DNA of 6,325 nucleotides, from positions 1 to 6,325 of the forward strand of contig CAILXE010000016.1 in NCBI GenBank assembly GCA_903838095.1, given 5' to 3'. The position numbers and the translations under genes are program-made. This stretch comes from an uncultured Chlorobiaceae bacterium. Lineage in GTDB: Bacteria > Bacteroidota > Chlorobiia > Chlorobiales > Chlorobiaceae. Below the pieces are notes generated by a model, which did no database searches, was not told the DNA's origin, and worked only from the letters and a program-made list of their open reading frames with translations. Below are positions 1 through 5,022 of this stretch, in pieces. Each line of letters opens with the position of its first letter. Position 1 is the first letter of the stretch.

Positions 1-77
1 ACCACATCCTCGAAACAGATTCACCTTGACGCTTTGAGTGCCACGCTCTTTTCCGTGTTCCAATTGATGCGTTTCAT
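1..77 (-). pseudogene. 5' part of a BrnT-like toxin gene with an in-frame TGA (runs off window)
   Basis: From the ATG at 77 the minus strand reads MKRINWNTEKSVALKASR, then TGA (23-21), then ICFEDVV in the same frame to the window edge. From memory of the family, the pattern 'WN.EK...LK..RG.SFEDV' is typical of the start of BrnT-like (RelE-fold) ribonuclease toxins, where the residue after Arg is Gly. A GGA to TGA change would give exactly the stop seen here, so I read it as a toxin gene broken by one nonsense substitution. It lies 67 bases inside the cassette that begins at 144, and small toxin-antitoxin genes are common integron cargo. The rest of the gene and any antitoxin are outside the window. 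The match is short, so the family is tentative. A sequencing error, or a start downstream of the TGA, would also explain the interruption. Confidence 0.45.
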
Positions 78-138
78 TTCGCCAATTTATCGCAATGTGT
101 GCAGTTTGGCAACGGCAAACTACTTGTTTTTGCGTGTG

Positions 139-186
139 GTCTAACGCCGCATTCAGCGGCTTGTCCGCTGCAATGCTTTGTTATCT
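139..186 (-). other. attC recombination site (48 bp)
   Basis: Read on the minus strand the site is an imperfect palindrome. R'' AGATAAC (186-180) pairs through TAAC with GTTA of R' GTTAGAC (145-139). An unpaired spacer follows (AAA against GGC). Next come GCATT (176-172) paired with AATGC (153-149), one extrahelical G (171), CAGCGG (170-165) paired with CCGCTG (159-154), and a five-base loop ACAAG. The order of two paired boxes, an unpaired spacer, one bulged base and a terminal loop is the folded single-strand structure recognised by integron integrases. R' fits the GTTRRRY consensus. R'' departs from RYYYAAC at two positions but matches the cassette's own 5' end exactly. The plus strand would be the folded, recombining bottom strand. 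At 48 bp it is shorter than the roughly 57 bp or more usually quoted for attC sites. Confidence 0.82.
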
Positions 187-1106
187 CTTTTTCCATGACA
201 GTATTTGTATTTTTTATTACTTCCACACGGGCAAGGGGCATTTCTTCTTGCTTTAGGTACAGAAATTGGAGGCGTATCATCTTCAACTGGTCGTACTGAA
301 ATATTGTCGACCGTCATATGTTGATCTGGCAGCAAATATACTAAAGCCGGCATGTATGTTTCTGGTTTTACTACATCTGTAGAATAACTACTTTCAACCC
401 CTAGGTTAGGTTCTTGCGGTAGATAGATGCTGGTTAATTGTTTTCCTATTGTTCCTGACGATCTTGGCCTATCTGCGATATCACGTACAACTTCTAATGT
501 CTTTCCAACTAAAGCTTTACCTGGAACGCCTTGCAATAACAGCTCACGAAGCTCCTCAATATCTTTCTCACTCATTGCATGCCAGTTACCAACCCTCTGA
601 ACTAGAGTAGGATTAACCACCTCTTTGTTTGCGGAGCTATAATTAATGGCAAATTCATCCGCAGCTTTATCAAATCGGGTGTTGTTACTAAAGTTGTGAT
701 AATTGGACAAAATCGCACAACCGGGTTTTAGGGTTCCATCAATATTAATAAAACCAGTGAACATTACTGCCAGGGATTTTTGGTTGTTAGATAGCCCTCT
801 TAATGCTTGATGGTTATTAAATGTTTCTGTCGCTTTATCTTTAAGTTTTTCTAAAATCTCAACAATTGTATAGCTTGGATTTGCCGATTCATGGAGTGCT
901 TTTAACAACCACTTATCAGTAGAAAAGGCCCCATATCTTGCCAGCCCCGTATAGCCAAAAACCATCCTCGCATTTAAGCAGAAGAGAACACCACACTTAT
1001 TTGATTCATCATCTATTAGACGTCCATTGCTAGATAGACGCCTATCAGATACTTGAACCACATAGTCTTTATTAGCGAGAGAAACTATTAGGGTCATGAG
1101 AGATAA
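145..1106 (-). mobile_element. complete integron gene cassette, 962 bp, one gene
   Basis: The cassette is delimited by the two GTT core sites on the minus strand: GTTATCT (1107-1101) at the 5' end and GTTAGAC (145-139) at the 3' end. Recombination in such sites falls between G and the first T. The bases at the 5' end are perfectly complementary to the inverse core AGATAAC of the cassette's own attC. This is expected because in the free circle the two form one attC. The gene starts nine bases inside the 5' edge and its stop lies within the attC, the compact layout usual for cassettes. By eye the base composition is more AT-rich than in the core genes further right. There is no integrase gene on the 5' side in this window, so this may be a cluster of attC sites lacking an integrase, or an insertion at a secondary site. 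Confidence 0.8.
153..1097 (-). CDS. HslV/proteasome-like Ntn hydrolase with C-terminal SEC-C zinc motif, cassette-encoded
   Basis: The protein is 314 aa from the ATG at 1097. A TTG four codons upstream lies outside the cassette edge and is rejected. If Met is removed, the mature protein begins TLIVSLANKDYVVQVSD. Numbering from that Thr, Thr1, Asp17, Lys33 and Gly47 fall exactly where HslV and proteasome beta subunits have their nucleophile, catalytic Asp, Lys and oxyanion Gly. The alignment to the start of HslV (TTIVS...VV...D17...K33) needs no gap. GYTGLA (about 48-53, from Met) and AVMFTGFINIDGTLKPG (about 110-126) resemble later strands of that fold. A region of about 100 residues is unassigned. 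Near the end, PCPCGS...YKYCHG gives C289-x-C291-x8-C300-H301, a SEC-C zinc motif as at the SecA C-terminus. The last nine residues, NKALQRTSR, are translated attC sequence. Substrate and function are unknown. Fold assignment is inference from motif spacing. No Shine-Dalgarno sequence is visible. Confidence 0.72.
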   Translation of the reverse strand: MTLIVSLANKDYVVQVSDRRLSSNGRLIDDESNKCGVLFCLNARMVFGYTGLARYGAFSTDKWLLKALHESANPSYTIVEILEKLKDKATETFNNHQALRGLSNNQKSLAVMFTGFINIDGTLKPGCAILSNYHNFSNNTRFDKAADEFAINYSSANKEVVNPTLVQRVGNWHAMSEKDIEELRELLLQGVPGKALVGKTLEVVRDIADRPRSSGTIGKQLTSIYLPQEPNLGVESSYSTDVVKPETYMPALVYLLPDQHMTVDNISVRPVEDDTPPISVPKARRNAPCPCGSNKKYKYCHGKRDNKALQRTSR

Positions 1107-1109
1107 CAA
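1099..1109. repeat. cassette 5' boundary; inverted copy of 178-188
   Basis: AGAGATAACAA here is the perfect reverse complement of TTGTTATCTCT at 178-188, giving an 11-bp inverted repeat that flanks the gene. The central seven bases are the core site GTTATCT on the minus strand, with the crossover expected between 1107 and 1106. Its complementarity to the inverse core of the attC is what defines this edge. The sequence to the right does not form a convincing attC, so what the cassette was inserted into is unclear. Confidence 0.65.
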
Positions 1110-1120
1110 TAATTAGATGG

Positions 1121-1143
1121 ATCCGCCTATACTGCGGATTTTT
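1121..1143 (+). terminator. hairpin plus T-run next to the cassette edge
   Basis: ATCCGC (1121-1126) and GCGGAT (1134-1139) form a six-pair stem around CTATACT, followed by TTTT on the plus strand. It has the form of a short intrinsic terminator. Nothing upstream on the plus strand clearly needs one, so it could instead be a relic of the site into which the cassette was inserted. It lies only 14 bases from the cassette boundary. Read on the minus strand, TTTAAC lies upstream and GTTA downstream of the hairpin, but the spacers are too unequal for a normal attC. Confidence 0.3.
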
Positions 1144-1428
1144 GAGTTAAAGTACATATAAGACGTCATTTTCAAACCAAAAAAATAGTTCTAACCGTTT
1201 TTTTATAAATAAGTTAAATCTTTTATTGCTTTTTATTTCAGCGTTTTATATGGATCGGCATAAAAACAATGCTTACAAGCCATCAACAGGCCTTTTTACT
1301 CCATGACCACTCTTTTTATAACCTGCGTATAAACCATTGTAGCACTTATATCATTATACTCCAAAAATCAGATCGTCGTTACTAAACAGTGCTCATAGAC
1401 TCCATCCCGGAAGGGAAAAAACAGGGCG

Positions 1429-1458
1429 ATGGCAAAGATTAGCCTCTCACTCTATAAT
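1429..1458 (+). promoter_or_regulatory. possible sigma-70 type promoter for radC
   Basis: TATAAT at 1453-1458 is a perfect -10 hexamer. ATGGCA at 1429-1434 matches four of six bases of the -35 consensus at an 18-base spacing. It would start transcription near 1465, about 180 bases before the radC ATG. The support is the -10 hexamer alone in an AT-rich region, so this is a weak call. Confidence 0.25.
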
Positions 1459-1605
1459 AAAATCAGCCGAGTCACACCTCTCAAAACCAGAACACTTGAG
1501 ATCTTGTACCTGCAAGCGAGTCAACAATTCCCAGTCACAAAAGACTTTGTTCTCGTTACGCTCTTTTTTTGGTATGTTCAGGAATACGCATTTATTGCGC
1601 AATAA
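1429..1605 (+). CDS. doubtful small ORF, 58 codons
   Basis: The frame opens with MAKISLSLYNKISRV and ends VQEYAFIAQ before TAA at 1603. GGG lies a few bases before the ATG, a trace of a ribosome binding site. The segment FVLVTLFFWYV near residues 40-50 is hydrophobic and could be a short membrane segment. I recognise no family, the codon pattern is not distinctive, and the same DNA contains a candidate promoter for radC. It is listed only because it is the longest open frame in the junction. Confidence 0.12.
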   Translation: MAKISLSLYNKISRVTPLKTRTLEILYLQASQQFPVTKDFVLVTLFFWYVQEYAFIAQ

Positions 1606-1642
1606 CAGTTTTGGCTCACCCGGAACAATTTAACCTGAACTT

Positions 1643-2311
1643 ATGCGACTTCATGATTTTGATCCTGAAAACCGACCGAGGGAGCGTTTCCTCAGTAGCG
1701 GACCAGCCTCCCTCAGCCCGGCTGAACTGTTGGCAATTATCCTGCGCTTCGGCTCAAAACAGCTCAACATTGTTGACACCTGTAATGAAATTATAGCCCG
1801 CTTCACCCTTGAAAAACTGGTCAATGTAACTCTTGGAGAACTTCAGGAGATCAAGGGAATCGGAGAAACGAAAGCCATGCAGATTGTCGCTATCTTCGAA
1901 TTGAACAAGCGGTTGCACTATAGCAGGAACAACAGGAAAAAAATCCAGGCAGCAAGGGATATTTTTGAATTCATGGCTGGCCGTATCCCGGATGAAACAA
2001 AGGAGCATCTCTACGTCCTGCACCTGAACACCAAAAACCAGATTATCAAGACTGAACTGGTCTCTGTCGGAACCCTGAACGCTGCCCTCATTCACCCAAG
2101 AGAGGTATTCAAGGCGGCCATCAGGGAGAGTTCACACGCCATCATTCTTGTGCATAACCACCCTTCCGGCGATGTTGAGCCGAGCAATGCTGATAAACAA
2201 ATTACCGAACTCCTGAAAAAGGCAAGCGCCGTCATTCAGATTGAACTGCTTGATCATGTTATCATTGGAAAAACTGATTGGTTCAGTTTTCGGGAAAGTG
2301 GTCTTCTCTGA
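1643..2311 (+). CDS. radC: RadC family protein (JAB/MPN-type, DUF2466)
   Basis: The protein has 222 residues, the usual RadC length. The N-terminus has the family block [20 protein letters not shown] (11-30). A helix-hairpin-helix DNA-binding segment follows at about 65-88, around KGIGETKA. The C-terminal half is the JAB1/MPN+ metalloprotease-like domain. Glu138, and H171-N-H173-P-S-G-x8-D184, supply the JAMM zinc ligands, all intact. The name comes from an E. coli radiation allele later traced to recG, so the true function is not settled. RadC-like proteins are often linked to DNA repair, transformation and mobile elements. The ATG at 1643 places the N-terminal motif at its normal distance. 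No Shine-Dalgarno sequence precedes it. It is the first core gene beside the cassette region and is transcribed away from it. A downstream gene follows after 53 bases. Confidence 0.93.
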   Translation: MRLHDFDPENRPRERFLSSGPASLSPAELLAIILRFGSKQLNIVDTCNEIIARFTLEKLVNVTLGELQEIKGIGETKAMQIVAIFELNKRLHYSRNNRKKIQAARDIFEFMAGRIPDETKEHLYVLHLNTKNQIIKTELVSVGTLNAALIHPREVFKAAIRESSHAIILVHNHPSGDVEPSNADKQITELLKKASAVIQIELLDHVIIGKTDWFSFRESGLL

Positions 2312-2364
2312 AAAAAATGCAATAAAACTTTTTAACTTTCGGACAACTTTTTTCCCCCTGAAAC

Positions 2365-3096
2365 ATGAAACATATCATCCTCATAACTGGCGCTGGCAAG
2401 GGTATCGGCAAAGCCATTGCCCTTGATTTTGCAAAGGCCTCAACAACATATCCCGATTTTGAGCCTCACCTGATCCTTGTATCAAGAACCGTATCAGATC
2501 TTGAAGCTGTTGCGGAGGAATGCCGTGCCTATGGTGCCTTTGCTGATATAATCCAGGCGGATATTTCCGATATGGCACAGATCGACCAGCTTGTCAGCAC
2601 CACACTTGAGCGCTTCGGCACCATTGACTGCCTGGTAAACAATGCCGGTGTCGGACGGTTCAAGCCATTCACTGAATTGACTGTGGATGACTATGACTAC
2701 ACGATGGCAACCAACCTGAAGGGCACTTTTTTTCTCACGCAGAAGGTGTTTCCTGTCATGGAGGAGAAAAAGTCGGGGCACATCTTCTTTATCACCTCAA
2801 TTGCCGCAGAGACAGCGTTTAAAAGCTCTGCTCTCTACTCAATGTCAAAGTTCGGCCAGAAAGGGTTTATTGAAGCTGTCCGGCTCTATGCCAAAACCTG
2901 TAATGTCAAAATTACCAATGTGATGCCTGGCGCGGTCTATACTCCAATGTGGGGAGAGGTGCCGGAGTCGATGAAAGCGATCATGATGATGCCCGAAGAT
3001 ATTTCTGGCCCTCTTGTCAACGCCTATCTCCTGCCACAACGAACGTCTGTGGAGGAGCTGGTGTTAAGGCCGGTTTCCGGCGACCTCGGTGAATGA
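2365..3096 (+). CDS. sepiapterin reductase (short-chain dehydrogenase), Chlorobi type
   Basis: The protein is a 243-residue classical SDR. The NADP-binding glycine motif TGAGKGIG is at 8-15, NNAG at 92-95, catalytic Ser145, and Tyr158-x3-Lys162. The whole sequence recalls the crystallised Chlorobaculum tepidum enzyme: start MKHI-LITGAGKGIG, middle CLVNNAGVGRF, TNLKGTFFLTQ, PGAVYTPMWG and MMMPEDI. That enzyme reduces sepiapterin/6-pyruvoyltetrahydropterin with NADPH to L-threo-tetrahydrobiopterin, the base of glycosylated pterins (limipterin) in green sulfur bacteria. Trp196 is present at the position reported there to orient substrate (from memory). The gene is cytosolic in prediction, with no signal peptide. 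It sits 53 bases after radC on the same strand. The neighbours give no pterin-pathway support, so the call rests on sequence resemblance. The generic alternative is another SDR of unknown substrate. Confidence 0.85.
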   Translation: MKHIILITGAGKGIGKAIALDFAKASTTYPDFEPHLILVSRTVSDLEAVAEECRAYGAFADIIQADISDMAQIDQLVSTTLERFGTIDCLVNNAGVGRFKPFTELTVDDYDYTMATNLKGTFFLTQKVFPVMEEKKSGHIFFITSIAAETAFKSSALYSMSKFGQKGFIEAVRLYAKTCNVKITNVMPGAVYTPMWGEVPESMKAIMMMPEDISGPLVNAYLLPQRTSVEELVLRPVSGDLGE

Positions 3097-3120
3097 GGAA
3101 GGCAAAAACTGGTGAATTGT

Positions 3121-3141
3121 GGGAAAGAAGGCTTTTTTCCT
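3121..3141 (+). terminator. weak hairpin after the sepiapterin reductase gene
   Basis: GGAAAGAA (3122-3129) can pair with TTTTTTCC (3133-3140) around a GGC loop, with one G-T pair. The T-rich arm and short loop could pause or end transcription between the reductase gene and the yqeY-like gene. The stem is AT-rich and has no separate T-run, so this is only a candidate. Confidence 0.25.
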
Positions 3142-3185
3142 GTATTTTCCGATTCTTCTTATAAAAATATTGAGCAAACACCATC

Positions 3186-3644
3186 ATGAGCCTGAAGGAA
3201 AAAATAGACCTTGATCTTAAAAATTCGATGAAAAGCGGTGATAAAACCCGCCTGAACGCCATTCGCTCAATCCGCGCAGCCCTGCTTGAAAAAGAGGTGT
3301 CGATTCGCGTTGCTGGAAAGGCTGTGCTCACTGAGGAGCAGGAACTTGAGGTGCTGGTCAGCCTTGCGAAAAAACGCCGCGATGCCATTGAGCAGTTCAC
3401 TGCCGGAAACCGTCTTGACCTTGCTGAAACAGAACAGTCGGAGTTGGGTGTGCTTGAGGAGTATCTTCCGGCTCCTGTCTCTGACGAGGAAGTAACCGCA
3501 GTCATACAGGATATTATCACGCAAACAGGCGCTTCATCCATGAAAGAGATGGGCAAAGTGATGGCTGAAGCGATGAAAGCGCTCAAGGGCAAAGCTGATG
3601 GCACCAAGGTTCAGCAGATCGTCAAGTCACTGCTTTCAGCATAA
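3186..3644 (+). CDS. yqeY: GatB/YqeY domain protein
   Basis: The protein has 152 residues, close to the usual length of about 148. It matches the free-standing YqeY family throughout: start SLKEKIDLDLKNSMKSGDK, then RLNAIRSIRAALLEKEV, a KKRRDAIEQF segment near 62-71, LEEYLP near 90-95, and a C-terminal part (SSMKEMGKVMAEAMKALKG...) that resembles the tail domain of GatB in tRNA-dependent amidotransferase. The fold is all helical. A tRNA-related role is suggested by the GatB tail and by its position 18 bases before serS, but no enzymatic activity is established for the free-standing family. No Shine-Dalgarno sequence is seen. TATAAA at 3160-3165 could be a -10 element but lacks a good -35. Confidence 0.92.
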   Translation: MSLKEKIDLDLKNSMKSGDKTRLNAIRSIRAALLEKEVSIRVAGKAVLTEEQELEVLVSLAKKRRDAIEQFTAGNRLDLAETEQSELGVLEEYLPAPVSDEEVTAVIQDIITQTGASSMKEMGKVMAEAMKALKGKADGTKVQQIVKSLLSA

Positions 3645-3662
3645 CCTATTTCATCCATCATC

Positions 3663-4943
3663 ATGCTTGATATCAACTATATCCGTCAGAATCCAGAGGA
3701 AGTTGCAGCGATGCTGCACAACCGGCAACTCGCCGCAGATGAGCCAAAACTGCACCGGGTGCTTGCGTGCGACAAAGAGCGCAAAGAGCTGGTCCAACGG
3801 ACGGATGAACAAAAAGCGCTTCGCAACAAAGTCTCTAAAGAGGTTGCCGAGATGAAAAAACATGGAACCGGTTCTCCGGATGAGCTGATCATCCAGATGA
3901 AATCGGTCTCTGAAGAGATTACCCGTATGGACAGTGCGCTCGGACTGCTTGAAGAGGAGATGGAGAATATTCTTCTGGCGCTGCCCAATAAACTGCACGC
4001 TTCAGTTCCGGCCGGACGAAGTGCTGCTGATAATGAGATTTTCGGGGAGCCGGTCAGCTTTGTGCACAACCTTGACTTTCCGGTTAAAAACCACCTGGAA
4101 CTGGGTAAATCCCTTGGCATTCTTGATTTTGAACGTGGCGCAAAGATAAGTGGCGCAGGGTTTCCTGCCTACATTGGCAAAGGCGCCCGTCTGGAACGAG
4201 CCCTGATCAACTTCATGCTTGATACGCACACCGAGCGTCATGGCTATACTGAAGTCTTCCCTCCCTTTCTTGTCAATCAGGAGTCGCTCAGGGGAACGGG
4301 ACAGTGGCCAAAATTTGCTGACCAGGTCTACCACATCGGCGAAGATGATCTGTATGCTATTCCAACCGCTGAGGTACCGGTCACCAACCTCCACCGGGGT
4401 GAAATGCTCGAAACAAAAAGTCTCCCGATCTCTTATGCCGCCTATTCAGCCTGTTTTCGTCGCGAAGCGGGAAGTTATGGCAAGGATACCAGAGGGTTTT
4501 TGAGAGTTCACCAGTTCAACAAGGTTGAGATGGTCAAGTTTACCAGACCTGAAGAGTCTTACGCAGCGCTTGAACAGATTCGCTCTCATGCCGAAGCAAT
4601 TCTTGTGGCCCTGAAAATTCCCTACCGGGTGCTTCTGCTCTGCAGCGGCGACATCAGCGCCAACGCCACAAAATGTTACGATATTGAGGTATGGTCTCCG
4701 GCTGAACAAAAATATCTTGAGGCATCAAGCTGCTCAAATTTTGAAGATTACCAGGCAAGAAGATCAAACATCCGTTTCAAGCCCGACAGCAAGTCAAAAC
4801 CTGAATTTGTACACACCCTGAACGGCTCAGGCCTCGCAACCTCCCGGCTCATGGTCTCTCTGCTTGAGCACTACCAGACACCGGAGGGGCATATCAGGGT
4901 ACCGGAGGCATTGCTGCGCTATACCGGATTTGAGGAGATATAA
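3663..4943 (+). CDS. serS: seryl-tRNA synthetase
   Basis: The enzyme charges tRNA-Ser (and tRNA-Sec where present) with serine, using ATP. It is 426 residues, normal for bacterial SerRS. Residues about 30-105 are the charged N-terminal helical arm that contacts the long variable arm of tRNA-Ser. The catalytic domain is class [21 protein letters not shown] at 164-182 opens the core, PTAEVP (234-239) is the serine-binding loop, motif 2 runs from [15 protein letters not shown] (264-278), and motif 3 is [13 protein letters not shown] (386-398) with the invariant Arg395. The segment [17 protein letters not shown] (328-344) departs from the common GD.GFSA.KTYDLEVW pattern, with Cys338 in place of the usual Thr. 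The start at 3663 is fixed by the family N-terminus [12 protein letters not shown]. It probably forms an operon with the yqeY-like gene. A REP-like hairpin follows five bases after its stop. Confidence 0.97.
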   Translation: MLDINYIRQNPEEVAAMLHNRQLAADEPKLHRVLACDKERKELVQRTDEQKALRNKVSKEVAEMKKHGTGSPDELIIQMKSVSEEITRMDSALGLLEEEMENILLALPNKLHASVPAGRSAADNEIFGEPVSFVHNLDFPVKNHLELGKSLGILDFERGAKISGAGFPAYIGKGARLERALINFMLDTHTERHGYTEVFPPFLVNQESLRGTGQWPKFADQVYHIGEDDLYAIPTAEVPVTNLHRGEMLETKSLPISYAAYSACFRREAGSYGKDTRGFLRVHQFNKVEMVKFTRPEESYAALEQIRSHAEAILVALKIPYRVLLLCSGDISANATKCYDIEVWSPAEQKYLEASSCSNFEDYQARRSNIRFKPDSKSKPEFVHTLNGSGLATSRLMVSLLEHYQTPEGHIRVPEALLRYTGFEEI

Positions 4944-4947
4944 AACA

Positions 4948-5014
4948 TGGGAGCGCCGAGCTGGGACTCGGCATCTTATCCGCTTTTCTGCCGAGCTGGA
5001 GCTCGGCGCTCCCA
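4948..5014. repeat. REP-like double hairpin between convergent serS and metX
   Basis: TGGGAGCGCCGAGCT (4948-4962) is perfectly complementary to AGCTCGGCGCTCCCA (5000-5014). Inside, CTCGGCA (4967-4973) pairs with TGCCGAG (4989-4995), leaving a 4x4 internal loop and a 15-base end loop. Each half can also fold alone: GCCGAG/CTCGGC at 4955-4972, and GCCGAGCT/AGCTCGGC at 4990-5007. The two halves share the word GCCGAGCTGG. This is the architecture of paired REP elements, and GAGCTCGGC-type intergenic repeats occur in several bacterial genomes (from memory). It fills most of the 79-base gap. On the minus strand it is followed by TGTTTTATAT, so it may also end metX transcripts. On the plus strand it has no T-run. 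Confidence 0.75.
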
Positions 5015-5022
5015 GGCCTACA

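Larger units (their letters stand above)
1110..1642. other. AT-rich junction between cassettes and core genome, no convincing gene
   Basis: This stretch of about 530 bases separates the minus-strand cassette from plus-strand radC. The part from about 1140 to 1270 is very AT-rich, with runs of A and T. I see no integrase remnant and no transposase in it. Contents that can be pointed to are a hairpin at 1121-1139, a weaker imperfect hairpin (GTTTTAT 1243-1249 with ATAAAAAC 1260-1267), a TATAAT on the minus strand (1358-1353) with a poor -35, a TATAAT on the plus strand (1453-1458), and a doubtful 58-codon ORF at 1429-1605. It is where an attI site would be expected if an integrase had driven capture here, but none can be identified by eye. 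Confidence 0.6.

Noticed and set aside
99..299. 66-codon plus-strand frame over the attC
   Set aside because: It runs antisense through the attC and the end of the SEC-C gene and has no recognisable protein features.
1098..1109. TTG start at 1109 adding MLSL before the cassette gene's ATG
   Set aside because: The TTG straddles the recombination point at 1107/1106, so it is not part of the cassette. The ATG at 1097 also puts Thr directly after Met, as in HslV.
1213..1219. GTTAAAT on the plus strand as an integron core site
   Set aside because: It fits GTTRRRY but has no partner inverse core or palindrome and lies in AT-rich DNA where the word is expected by chance.
1353..1358. Minus-strand TATAAT as a cassette promoter
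   Set aside because: There is no acceptable -35 at 16-18 bases and it lies about 260 bases from the gene, so chance in AT-rich DNA is likelier.
1754..2095. 113-codon minus-strand frame inside radC
   Set aside because: It is antisense to a complete radC with intact motifs and resembles no family I know.
3017..3607. 196-codon minus-strand frame over the yqeY-like gene
   Set aside because: It is Ser/Arg/Phe-rich translation antisense to a clear GatB/YqeY protein, as expected of a shadow frame.
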